From the NCBI RefSeq assembly GCF_024453815.1, contig NZ_CP072934.1:744001-808000 (forward strand): a stretch of DNA of 64,000 nucleotides, given 5' to 3'. The DNA is from Corynebacterium pseudogenitalium. Its GTDB lineage: Bacteria > Actinomycetota > Actinomycetes > Mycobacteriales > Mycobacteriaceae. Position 1 is the first letter of the stretch; each line of letters starts with the position of its first letter. The notes under the pieces were generated by a model, which saw only the letters and a list, made by a program, of their open reading frames with translations, was not told the DNA's origin and did no database searches. Position numbers and translations under genes: made by a program. This document shows, in pieces, positions 17,746 through 25,310 of the stretch.

Positions 17746-18321
17746 CTAGAGTGGGAAAAATCCGCGGTCTGTCACGATTGCATCGACGGGCACATCGTGA
17801 GGTTGCGCTGGCAGCGTGTCGACGACTTCTTCGTCAAACACCACCGCAACAATAGGGATGCGGTGGTCGCGGACCTGCTCAAGCGCCCGGTCGTAATAGC
17901 CGGCGCCCTTGCCCAAACGTTGCCCGCGTCGGTCCACAGCGAGCGCCGGGATCACCAGCGCAGCGCAACCTTTGAGCACCTCGCTGGAGAACCGGGAACC
18001 GACTGGCTCCGCGATGCCAAGCGCGCCCGGCTGCTGTTCTTCGGTGCACGCGGCCCATTGCAGCACACCGCCAGGAAGCGAAATCGGCAGCCACACCGTT
18101 CTTGCGTGTTGGGCGAGCTGCAGCGGGTAGTCAGCGGCAGCGGGTTCCGTGCGCAGCGGGTGGTAGGCGCTGATTTCACTGCCCACGGCGCCGAAGTGAT
18201 CGAGAGCCTTGAGCGTGTGCTGGAGGATGCTGGCGTCGCGTTGACGCTTTTCGTCTGGTTTGCTGGCGAGGTGGCGTCGAAAAGTAGTGTGTGCTTCGCG
18301 GATAGTTTGCTTGGTGTGCAA
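17746..18321 (-). CDS. fthC: 5-formyltetrahydrofolate cyclo-ligase
   Basis: 191 residues. Converts 5-formyl-THF to 5,10-methenyl-THF with ATP. The ATP/Mg-binding signature is VDRRGQRLGKGAGYYDRALEQ near residues 136-156, with VIPALAVD before it. I selected the TTG at 18321 because GAGGAGG ends 9 nt upstream; the in-frame GTG at 18339 has no Shine-Dalgarno. It is divergent from galU (64 bases between starts). Confidence 0.88.
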   Translation of the reverse strand: MHTKQTIREAHTTFRRHLASKPDEKRQRDASILQHTLKALDHFGAVGSEISAYHPLRTEPAAADYPLQLAQHARTVWLPISLPGGVLQWAACTEEQQPGALGIAEPVGSRFSSEVLKGCAALVIPALAVDRRGQRLGKGAGYYDRALEQVRDHRIPIVAVVFDEEVVDTLPAQPHDVPVDAIVTDRGFFPL

Positions 18322-18385
18322 GTGGGGGAGCCTCCTCACGAGTCGGAAACGATAGTCGGGCCATACAGAGGTAAAGTAGATCTTT

Positions 18386-19357
18386 ATGCGGAAGTCTAAT
18401 GAAGAAACCTCCCAGCAGCCTGCGTCGCGTGGCGTGAAGACCGTCGTGGTGCCGGCAGCTGGCATGGGTACACGGTTTTTGCCAGCTACGAAGACTGTTC
18501 CTAAGGAACTCCTGCCCGTGGTGGATACACCCGGTATCGAGCTGATTGCCGAGGAAGCGGCAGAGCTCGGCGCTCGCCGATTGGTGATCGTGACAGCTCC
18601 GGCAAAAGAAGAAATCATGCGCCACTTCGGCGAGTTCGAGCTGCTGCGCGAGACCCTCGCGGCGCGCGGGAAAGACGACCAGGTGAAGAAGGTCGCCCGC
18701 GCCGCGGACCTTATTAATGCAGTCGCCGTGACGCAGGAGAAGCCGTTGGGCCTTGGCCACGCGGTGAGCTGCGCGGAATCTGCCCTCGACGAAAACGAGG
18801 ACGTTGTCGCCGTCATGCTGCCAGATGACCTTGTGCTTCCCACCGGCGTGATGGAGAAAATGGTGCGCACCCGCGAGAAGCTCGGCGGCTCCGTGCTGTG
18901 TGCGTTCAACGTGACGCCGGAGGAAGTCTTTAACTACGGCGTGTTTGATGTCGAAGACGTCGACGAGACTATTGAGGGCGTCGAGGTCAAGCGCGTGAAG
19001 GGCATGGTGGAAAAGCCGGCCGTGGAAGACGCGCCGTCGACGCTCGTGGCCACCGGACGCTACCTGCTTGACCGGGCAATTTTTGATGCGCTGCGTCGCA
19101 TCACGCCGGGCAAGGGCGGGGAGCTGCAACTGACCGATGCGATCGAGCTGATGATCCAGGAAGGTCATCCAGTGCACATCGTGGTGCACCACGGCAAGCG
19201 CCACGATTTGGGCAACCCGGGCGGCTACATTCCCGCTAATGTGGACTTTGGTTTGCACGACCCGAAGTACGGACCTGCACTGTACACGGCACTCAAGCAG
19301 ATCATGAACGACTTTGAGGCCGAACACCCCGAACTCACGGGTGATGAACAACGCTAA
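18386..19357 (+). CDS. galU: UTP-glucose-1-phosphate uridylyltransferase
   Basis: 323 residues. Makes UDP-glucose for trehalose, glycogen and cell-wall glycan synthesis. The nucleotide-binding loop VVPAAGMGTRFLPATKTVPKELLPVVD (about 20-46), the metal-binding MLPDDLVL, GVFDVEDVDE and MVEKPAVEDAPS, and LTDAIELMIQEGHPVH are as in GalU. It is followed by glp after 26 bases, in the conserved corynebacterial order galU-glp-rimJ-glpR. Confidence 0.96.
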   Translation: MRKSNEETSQQPASRGVKTVVVPAAGMGTRFLPATKTVPKELLPVVDTPGIELIAEEAAELGARRLVIVTAPAKEEIMRHFGEFELLRETLAARGKDDQVKKVARAADLINAVAVTQEKPLGLGHAVSCAESALDENEDVVAVMLPDDLVLPTGVMEKMVRTREKLGGSVLCAFNVTPEEVFNYGVFDVEDVDETIEGVEVKRVKGMVEKPAVEDAPSTLVATGRYLLDRAIFDALRRITPGKGGELQLTDAIELMIQEGHPVHIVVHHGKRHDLGNPGGYIPANVDFGLHDPKYGPALYTALKQIMNDFEAEHPELTGDEQR

Positions 19358-19383
19358 CGAAGGCGTAGAAAGAGGCGTGGCTG

Positions 19384-20685
19384 ATGCGCGGTGTTGATGA
19401 GCAGCTTGCCATAATTGGCGACGCAATCCGGACCCCCGAGCCGATCCGAGTGGGGATCGACGACGCGCTGGGGCTGATGTGCGCCGAGGAAGTCGTAGCG
19501 ACACGCGCGTTGCCCGGCTTTTCGCAAGCAGCCATCGACGGCTACGCCGTCCGCGCGGTCGACGTCGGGGGATCCGCAGGCCTGCGGGTGAAGCCGCGCC
19601 AGGCGGAAGAAGACGGCGAGCCGGAGCGCGATTCGCGCCCACGCACCAACGCCGATCGTGCTCTACCTGTGGTGGGGGAGGTTCCCGCCGGTTCCCAGAA
19701 GCCGTTGCGCCTGCAGCCACGCCAAGCGGTGCGGGTTGCAACAGGTGCCCCGCTTCCTACACTTGCCGACGCCGTGTTGCCACTGGAATGGAGCGACCGG
19801 GGCACCAAGCGGGTTACGCCGCAACGCCCAGTTGCAAGTGGCGAGTTCGTACGCAAGCCGGGGGCTGATATCCAGCCAGGCGACATCGCAGTGCGCCCCC
19901 GCACGGTCCTCGGACCTGCACAAATTGGGCTGCTAGCCGCTGCTGGGCGCACAAAAGTACTGGTGTATCCCCGGCCGAGGGTCACCGTGCTGAGTTTCGG
20001 CATGGAACTCGTTGACATCGAACGAGAGCCAGGCTTGGGCCAAGTTATCGACGTCGCCTCCTACGTCGTTTCCGCTGCCGCCGAGGAAGCGGGTGCAGAT
20101 GTACACCGTGTCGGCATCATGAACGCTGAGCCGCGGAAGATGCGGGAAACCCTGGCTGGCTACATTGGGCGCAGCGAGATGATCGTGATCACCGGCGCTG
20201 TTGGTGGTTCAGGCGCGCAGACACTCCAAGAAGTGCTGCATGACCTCGGGGAAATCGACACCACTCGAGTGGCCATGCACCCCGGGTCCGTCCAGGGTTT
20301 CGGCACGCTGGGTGAGGAACATGTGCCGGTCTTCTTGCTGCCGTCCAATCCGACGGCCGCGCTCGTGATCGCCGAAACCATCGTGCGACCGGCAATCCGC
20401 CAAGCGCTGGGCAAGCAGTCTTGGCAGCGCCCGGTGGTTCGCGCACGCTCGATGCGGGCAATTACCTCGCAGCCGGGGCGGCGTGGTTACATTCGCGCGC
20501 GCCTCATGCGGGACACGGAGACCGGCGACTACTTAGTCGAAGGCCTCGGCGGTGCCGGTGGCGAAACCTCCCACCTCTTCGCAGGCTTCGCGGAAGCCAA
20601 CGCCATGATTCGCCTGCCGGAGTCCACCGCGGAGATCCGCCCAGGCGACGTGGTGGACGTCGAATTCCTCCAGCAGCGGGGATAG
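19384..20685 (+). CDS. glp: MoeA-like protein, probably the divisome scaffold Glp
   Basis: 433 residues with MoeA domain order: AIDGYAVRAVD, VGEVPAGSQKPLRLQP, RVATGAPLPTLADAVLP, the MoCF domain and a C-terminal domain IV. Several residues usually conserved in active MoeA are changed: the usual STGDEL reads SFGMEL, GED of the (V)RxxGEDI motif reads GADI, SGGVSxGD reads TGAVGGSGA, and MKPGKP reads MHPGSV. In C. glutamicum a repurposed MoeA, Glp, binds FtsZ and the membrane protein GlpR at the septum. The same partner gene lies 3' at 21449 with rimJ between. I therefore favour Glp over molybdopterin molybdotransferase; this is inference from motifs and gene order. Confidence 0.85.
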   Translation: MRGVDEQLAIIGDAIRTPEPIRVGIDDALGLMCAEEVVATRALPGFSQAAIDGYAVRAVDVGGSAGLRVKPRQAEEDGEPERDSRPRTNADRALPVVGEVPAGSQKPLRLQPRQAVRVATGAPLPTLADAVLPLEWSDRGTKRVTPQRPVASGEFVRKPGADIQPGDIAVRPRTVLGPAQIGLLAAAGRTKVLVYPRPRVTVLSFGMELVDIEREPGLGQVIDVASYVVSAAAEEAGADVHRVGIMNAEPRKMRETLAGYIGRSEMIVITGAVGGSGAQTLQEVLHDLGEIDTTRVAMHPGSVQGFGTLGEEHVPVFLLPSNPTAALVIAETIVRPAIRQALGKQSWQRPVVRARSMRAITSQPGRRGYIRARLMRDTETGDYLVEGLGGAGGETSHLFAGFAEANAMIRLPESTAEIRPGDVVDVEFLQQRG

Positions 20686-20688
20686 ACG

Positions 20689-21354
20689 TTGGGCCTGCTG
20701 CGAAGGATTGGAACTTGGCTGCACGGACCCACACCTGGTTGGCCCGAACGCACCCCGTTCGTCAGACTTCCGAGTGGAGAAACCGTCACGTTGCGGCCCC
20801 TGCGCTTGCAGGATGGCGGGGAATGGTGCCGTACCCGCCTGCTCGACCAGCAGTGGTTGCAGCCGGTAGAACCAACGATCCATTCCACATGGGAAGCTGC
20901 TCACACCAAGAGCGCTTGGGCGGGGCAGTGGACGATGCTCAAAGAAATGGCTGCAGATGGCACCGTCGTACCGATGGTGATAGAGGTCGACGGCCACTTT
21001 GCCGGCCAACTGACCCTCGGCGGCATTCAGCGCGGAACCGTCGACGAGTGCTGGATCGGCTACTGGGTGCACAGACAGTATCAAGGGCGCGGCGTCGCGA
21101 CGGCCGCGTGCGCCTTGGGCGTTGACCACGCCTTTGCGCGGGTGGGCCTGCACCGCGTGACTGCGACGTACCTTCCAGACAACCCGGCCAGCGGCCACGT
21201 CCTGCAGACCGTGGGTTTCCGCGAAGAAGGATTCATGCGGGGAAACATTCATATCGACGGCCGCTGGCGCGACCACTACTTCGTCGCAATGACCGAAGAT
21301 GACTACCCGACCACGGCCGTAGACAGGCTGCGGCGTTCCGGCCGAATTCGATGA
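20689..21354 (+). CDS. GNAT N-acetyltransferase, RimJ/RimL type
   Basis: 221 residues. The acetyl-CoA-binding segment is IGYWVHRQYQGRGVATAACALGVDHAF (about 123-149) followed by VTATYLPDNPASGHVLQTVGFREEG, typical of RimJ-type N-terminal protein acetyltransferases. The substrate is unknown. The start is TTG at 20689, 3 bases after the glp stop, with GGGGAT upstream, so it is translated from the glp mRNA. Its conserved place between glp and glpR is notable. Confidence 0.88.
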   Translation: MGLLRRIGTWLHGPTPGWPERTPFVRLPSGETVTLRPLRLQDGGEWCRTRLLDQQWLQPVEPTIHSTWEAAHTKSAWAGQWTMLKEMAADGTVVPMVIEVDGHFAGQLTLGGIQRGTVDECWIGYWVHRQYQGRGVATAACALGVDHAFARVGLHRVTATYLPDNPASGHVLQTVGFREEGFMRGNIHIDGRWRDHYFVAMTEDDYPTTAVDRLRRSGRIR

Positions 21355-21448
21355 CGCGGCCCCGGCGTGGCTCGGGCCGGAAGAGCGGATTGCTCGCTAC
21401 CGTTAAAGGTCAGTTTCGAGGGTAGTTTTAGGAAGGTGGCTTCGCTGT

Positions 21449-22606
21449 ATGGGTAGCCCGAGCTTGATCATTATCTTGATGATCGTCGTGTGGGTCATCG
21501 TGCTGGCACCACTCGTATTTGGCAACAACAAACCAATTCGCCGCTCCGGCGAAGGGTACGACGAGACGAGGGTCCTGCATACCGGTGGTACGGAACCCAT
21601 GGAGGTTCGTCGCCGCCCACGCGTGACCGCCGCGGACGTGCACCTGCACGACGAAGACGCTGCGGACGTGGAACTCGTCGAAGCCGTCGAACACGAGCCA
21701 GCTGCCAGCGAAGTGCTCATCGACGACAGCGCGGTTATCCGAAACTTCTTCTCGAAGAACCAAGAAGACGCTGTCTCCGAAGAAGATACCGACTCAAACG
21801 TTATTGAGGGAGAGGTCATCGAAGCGGAGCCAGTCGAGGACGAGGCGGTTGAAGCGGAGCCCGCTGAGGCTGAGACTGAGTCCGTCGATGTAGTGGACGA
21901 CGCTTCAGACGACGCCGATGCGGTAGAGCTCGAGGCTGCGGAGAATTCGGAGGCCTCGACAGCAGAGGTCGAAAGCATTCCAGACTCGTACTACTCTGCA
22001 GCGGACTTCGGATACGACACTGGCGTGACGGCAGAGATGGACGCCGAAGAGCTCACTGCTGAGGAAACCGAGGACGACCAGGACGTTTCAGATGAAGAGG
22101 TCGCCGTCACCGACGAAGATCTCGCGTTCGCCGAGGCCCGCCGTGGCCGTGGCGGCTGGGACCCAGACCGTGCACGCCGTGCACGCGAAGACCGCTTCAT
22201 GCGCCGCCAGCGCACCTTCCTGGGCCTCATCATCGCCTGCGTGGTTACGTTTGTGATCGCGTTCGTGGCAGGCGGCTGGACATGGATCCTGCCTGCGGCC
22301 TCCGTCGCCCTGACCGCCTGGTTCATGGTTGTGCTGCGCAGCGTCGTCCGTCAGGAGCGCGCGCTGCATCGCCGACGCATGCGCCAGCTGCGTCGCGCGC
22401 GCCTCGGCGTCGCCACTGCAGATTCGACGCACCCCAGGCAGGAGTGGCCGCGTCGATACGGAGAATCCGTAGCCCTCGACCTTGACGACGCCCACCCCGA
22501 CTTCACCGACCTCCCCGAAGCATCCTCCGCAATCTTCGAGGACCACACGGATTCCCCCCACTACCCATACGGCGAGGATGACAACCGTGCCCCACGGGCG
22601 AGCTAA
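21449..22606 (+). CDS. glpR: Divisome membrane receptor GlpR (SepX-like)
   Basis: 385 residues. N-terminal TM helix (about 4-23), a long acidic, low-complexity region rich in Glu/Asp/Ala/Val (about 60-225), two TM helices (about 257-300), then a basic stretch RALHRRRMRQLRRARLG and a 60-residue tail. This layout and the location after glp-rimJ match GlpR of C. glutamicum, the membrane receptor of Glp, related to Streptomyces SepX. The 94 bases upstream hold a GC-rich hairpin (GGCCCCGGC...CTCGGGCC) without T-run. The role follows from the family, not from this sequence alone. Confidence 0.82.
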   Translation: MGSPSLIIILMIVVWVIVLAPLVFGNNKPIRRSGEGYDETRVLHTGGTEPMEVRRRPRVTAADVHLHDEDAADVELVEAVEHEPAASEVLIDDSAVIRNFFSKNQEDAVSEEDTDSNVIEGEVIEAEPVEDEAVEAEPAEAETESVDVVDDASDDADAVELEAAENSEASTAEVESIPDSYYSAADFGYDTGVTAEMDAEELTAEETEDDQDVSDEEVAVTDEDLAFAEARRGRGGWDPDRARRAREDRFMRRQRTFLGLIIACVVTFVIAFVAGGWTWILPAASVALTAWFMVVLRSVVRQERALHRRRMRQLRRARLGVATADSTHPRQEWPRRYGESVALDLDDAHPDFTDLPEASSAIFEDHTDSPHYPYGEDDNRAPRAS

Positions 22607-22669
22607 ATCGCCTGGGTAACCGGACGATTTAGCATCAGCGGAGAAGAGGAGTAACGTCTTCTCCAGCGA

Positions 22670-22742
22670 GGGGCTATAGCTCAGTTGGTAGAGCGTCGCG
22701 TTCGCAATGCGAAGGTCAGGGGTTCGATTCCCCTTAGCTCCA
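22670..22742 (+). tRNA. tRNA-Ala (anticodon CGC)
   Basis: 73 nt. Acceptor arms GGGGCTA and TAGCTCC pair; D arm GCTCAGTTGGTAGAGC; anticodon arm TCGCG-TTCGCAA-TGCGA gives anticodon CGC, reading alanine codon GCG; T arm with GTTCGATTC. Discriminator base A at 22742; CCA is not encoded. A terminator follows at 22752. GGAGAAGA/TCTTCTCC (22640-22647, 22657-22664) forms a hairpin just before the 5' end. Confidence 0.97.
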
Positions 22743-22751
22743 CAGTTCCGT

Positions 22752-22783
22752 AAAACCCCAGGTCGTTGGTGGCCTGGGGTTTT
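22752..22783 (+). terminator. Terminator of tRNA-Ala
   Basis: AAAACCCCAGG and CCTGGGGTTTT pair perfectly over 11 bp with a 10-nt loop, and the T-rich sequence TTTTGTTGTG follows. Placed 9 bases after the tRNA 3' end. Confidence 0.92.
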
Positions 22784-22973
22784 GTTGTGTTTGTGCTGGC
22801 TCCAAATTCCGGGTTTTTCGGCAAGCGGGCTGGCAAAAGCCCAGGTCGCATGATTGGGCTAGTGGATTGCGGTGCCCAGCCAACGTTCAGGAACGTTTAG
22901 AACAGAGCAACCAACGTCGCTAGAGTGCTACAGGAGTGCTACACGCAAGACAGCCGAAGAAAAGGAGAACCTC

Positions 22974-23582
22974 GTGGCTACAGAACGGATCCGCCGAGCA
23001 GTACTGGTGGTTGCGCTGCTGAACTTGGCGTACTTCTTCGTTGAGTTTGTGGCGGCTGTCTCGATTGGGTCGGCGTCGTTGTTTGCGGACTCGGCGGACT
23101 TCCTGGAGGATACAGCGATTAACTTCCTGGTGTTCTTCGCGGTCGCTTGGCCGGCATCGCGGCGTCGTACGGCGGGCAGTGTGTTGGCGGCGTTGATTCT
23201 GATTCCTGCGGTCGCGGCGGTGGTGACCGTTGTTGCGAAGGTGCTGGACCCGGAGCCGCCATCGCCGGAGGGCCTTACGGGGGTCGCGGTTGGTGCGCTC
23301 GTGGTGAATGTCGTGTGCGCGGTGATTCTGCTGAGGCTGCGGGACCAGGGGTCGTCGTTGGCGACGGGGGCGTGGCTGGCGGCGCGCAACGACGCACTGG
23401 CGAACCTGCTCATCATTGCGGCCGGGTTGCTGACGTTCGTGTGGTCCACTGCCTGGTTCGACATCATCGTTGGCGCCATCATCGCAGCGGTGAACTTCTC
23501 AGCTGCGAAGGAAGTCTGGGAGGCGTCCCGCGAGGAGTACGACTCGGTGGAGGAAGCCTTCGCAGAGATGGATGACGACTAG
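22974..23582 (+). CDS. Cation transporter family (CDF-like) membrane protein
   Basis: 202 residues with five or six hydrophobic helices and no cytoplasmic C-terminal metal domain; it ends with an acidic tail EEAFAEMDDD. The segment SASLFADSADFLEDTAINF resembles the Asp-containing TM2 motif of cation diffusion facilitators, so export of a divalent metal is likely, but the ion is unknown. GTG 22974 was chosen because AAGGAG lies 6 nt upstream; the frame is open further upstream without support. The stop overlaps the convergent tag gene by 4 bp. Confidence 0.78.
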   Translation: MATERIRRAVLVVALLNLAYFFVEFVAAVSIGSASLFADSADFLEDTAINFLVFFAVAWPASRRRTAGSVLAALILIPAVAAVVTVVAKVLDPEPPSPEGLTGVAVGALVVNVVCAVILLRLRDQGSSLATGAWLAARNDALANLLIIAAGLLTFVWSTAWFDIIVGAIIAAVNFSAAKEVWEASREEYDSVEEAFAEMDDD

Positions 23583-24184
23583 CTCCACACCCCGGAGGCT
23601 CCTCGCCGGTGCGTGCCGATCAGATTCGTGTCGATGATGCCGGTCGATTCCATGAGCGCGTACATCGTGACGGGGCCGACGAAGGTGAAGCCACGCTTCT
23701 TCAGGTCGCGCGCGAGGCGGCGTGACTCCTCAGACTGGGTTGGAACCTCCTCCATCGTGCGGGGTGTAGGTGTGGTTTCTGGCTGGTAGGACCAGATAGA
23801 GGTTGCAAGATCCGTGCCGGATTCCCGCAACTCGCGGGTGGCGGCCGCGTTGGTGAGCACCGCCTGGAGTTTGCGCCGATTGCGAATCAGGGAGGCGTCG
23901 TCAAGAAGGTGCTCGATTGAGTCCATCCGTGCGAGGACGTCGGGGTCGAACCCGTGGAAGGCTTCGCGTAGGGCGTCGCGCTTTTGCAGAATGAGCTTCC
24001 ACGACAATCCGACTTGGAACCCCTCGAGGCAGAGGCGCTCGAACATTCCGGCTTCGTCGCGGATGGGCATGCCCCATTCGGTGTCGTAGTAGTGGCGCAG
24101 GAGCGAATCGTGTGCGGCCCAGGGTGGGCGGCTGAGTCCGTCGTCGCCGATGATTGGGAATTGTTGCTTCGTTTCTTTATCCAT
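23579..24184 (-). CDS. tag: DNA-3-methyladenine glycosylase I homologue lacking the zinc ligands
   Basis: 201 residues of the Tag family: PPWAAHDSLLRHYYDTEWGMP, FERLCLEGFQVGLSWKLILQKRDALREAF (Trp and Glu of the base pocket), NRRKLQAVLTNA, KKRGFTFVGPVTMYALMESTGIID. In the E. coli enzyme a zinc site joins Cys4, His17, His175 and Cys179. Here the equivalents read Pro20 (RPPW for RCPW), Tyr33 (YYD for YHD), Asn187 and Thr191 (NLIGT for HxxxC), so all four ligands are absent. It probably still excises 3-methyladenine, as the pocket is kept, but the fold must be stabilised otherwise. Confidence 0.9.
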   Translation of the reverse strand: MDKETKQQFPIIGDDGLSRPPWAAHDSLLRHYYDTEWGMPIRDEAGMFERLCLEGFQVGLSWKLILQKRDALREAFHGFDPDVLARMDSIEHLLDDASLIRNRRKLQAVLTNAAATRELRESGTDLATSIWSYQPETTPTPRTMEEVPTQSEESRRLARDLKKRGFTFVGPVTMYALMESTGIIDTNLIGTHRRGASGVWS

Positions 24185-24237
24185 ACGTAGTTTGACGTTT
24201 TTCTGTCTGGTTCGGTTCCTTGAGTACTCTAGTGTGC

Positions 24238-24645
24238 ATGAACAGGCCAGCAGTTCGAGATTTTGCGCTCTTAGTCATCCGCGCGGTGCTCGGGATCGTG
24301 TTTGTTGCGCGTGGGTACCAGCGCTGGTTTGAGCTGGGAATGCGGCGCACTGCGGAGGACTTTGCGGCGATTGGGGTGCCTCAGCCGACGCTGTCGGCGT
24401 ACCTCGCGGGATTCGTTGAGCTGGTTGGGGGAGCGTTCCTCGTCATTGGCTTGCTGACGACGATCGTCGCGTCGGTGCTTGCATTGTTGGCGCTGGCGGC
24501 AACCTACTTCGTGCATTTGAGCAACGGTTTCTTCGTTGCCGATGGCGGTATTGAGTACACGATGGTGCTCGCCGCGGCGTTGTTCGTGGTCATCGTGTTC
24601 GGGCCGGGGCGCGCAAGCTTGGACGGGGTGCTCACACGTGATTAG
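24238..24645 (+). CDS. DoxX family membrane protein
   Basis: 135 residues, four TM helices: LLVIRAVLGIVFVARGYQRW, YLAGFVELVGGAFLVIGLL, ASVLALLALAATYFVHL and TMVLAAALFVVIVFGPG. DoxX/MpfB-like proteins occur in redox and envelope stress systems; the role here is unknown. ATG 24238 has TACTCT ending exactly 7 nt upstream and no Shine-Dalgarno, so a leaderless mRNA is likely. The stop overlaps the start of the next gene by 8 bases. Confidence 0.88.
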   Translation: MNRPAVRDFALLVIRAVLGIVFVARGYQRWFELGMRRTAEDFAAIGVPQPTLSAYLAGFVELVGGAFLVIGLLTTIVASVLALLALAATYFVHLSNGFFVADGGIEYTMVLAAALFVVIVFGPGRASLDGVLTRD

Positions 24646-25306
24646 CCATGACGAGATTCAGGCCTGCCTGTCCGCGCGGCTCGACGGGGAGCAACCATCG
24701 CTTGACGACGCCATCGTGGATGCCCACCTGGCGCAGTGCGAGGAGTGCGCCGCGTTTTGGGAGCAGGCGCTTTCCTTGTCGCAGACGGTGCGCTTTGCAG
24801 AGGTTGACGGCAATGTGGCTCCTCCGAGCGACCTCGCTGATGCGATCCTCGCCGGGGTCAACGACCCGTGGCACGCGATGATGCAGCGCCGCCAAGTCAA
24901 CGTGATGATTGGCAGGGCCGCGCTGTGTGCGATTGCCGTGTGCTGGATTGTGTGGGCCATCGTTGGGGTCGTCGGTGTGGGCGAGGTGTTGGCGCAGACT
25001 CCCGAAGTCGCCGCAGCCACGCTGATGGGGGTTGCGGTCCGCTTCGGCGTGGGTTTGTCGTTGGGGCTCGCGTCCTGGAAACCGGCCCAGATTCCCGGCA
25101 TCGTGTTGATCGTGGGGACGATGTTCACGTTTACCCTTGGGTTTGCGGTGCTTGATGCTGTGCAGCGTATCGGAGCAGTGGCACCGATGACGGTCATCGC
25201 TCCGGGAATCGCGTTGTTGGCGCTCGCCTGGACGTGGATCGCGGACAAAGGCGTGGCCATGCGCCGCGCGTGGCACTTGCTCAACGCAGACCCGACCGGC
25301 CTCTAG
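24638..25306 (+). CDS. ZAS (zf-HC2) domain membrane protein
   Basis: 222 residues. The N-terminus has a zinc-binding anti-sigma type motif: Cys near residue 9 and HLAQCEECAAFW (HxxxCxxC). A linker is followed by about four to six TM helices (ALCAIAVCWIVWAIVGVVGV onwards). ZAS domains often inhibit ECF sigma factors, but no sigma factor gene is adjacent; the partner, if any, must be elsewhere. The GTG start at 24638 lies inside the 3' end of doxX, so the two are translationally coupled. Confidence 0.8.
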   Translation: MISHDEIQACLSARLDGEQPSLDDAIVDAHLAQCEECAAFWEQALSLSQTVRFAEVDGNVAPPSDLADAILAGVNDPWHAMMQRRQVNVMIGRAALCAIAVCWIVWAIVGVVGVGEVLAQTPEVAAATLMGVAVRFGVGLSLGLASWKPAQIPGIVLIVGTMFTFTLGFAVLDAVQRIGAVAPMTVIAPGIALLALAWTWIADKGVAMRRAWHLLNADPTGL

Positions 25307-25310
25307 CGAA

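Noticed and set aside
18176..19741. A 521-codon open frame opposite galU and the start of glp
   Set aside because: It crosses two well-supported genes on the opposite strand and shows no domain; it is a shadow frame.
19384..20685. Straight annotation as catalytic MoeA
   Set aside because: Several active-site motifs are changed and the neighbour is GlpR; the divisome protein Glp fits better, though residual activity cannot be excluded.
22670..22742. tRNA-Ala as an integration site for a mobile element
   Set aside because: No integrase, no direct repeat of the tRNA 3' end and no foreign-looking genes are seen downstream.
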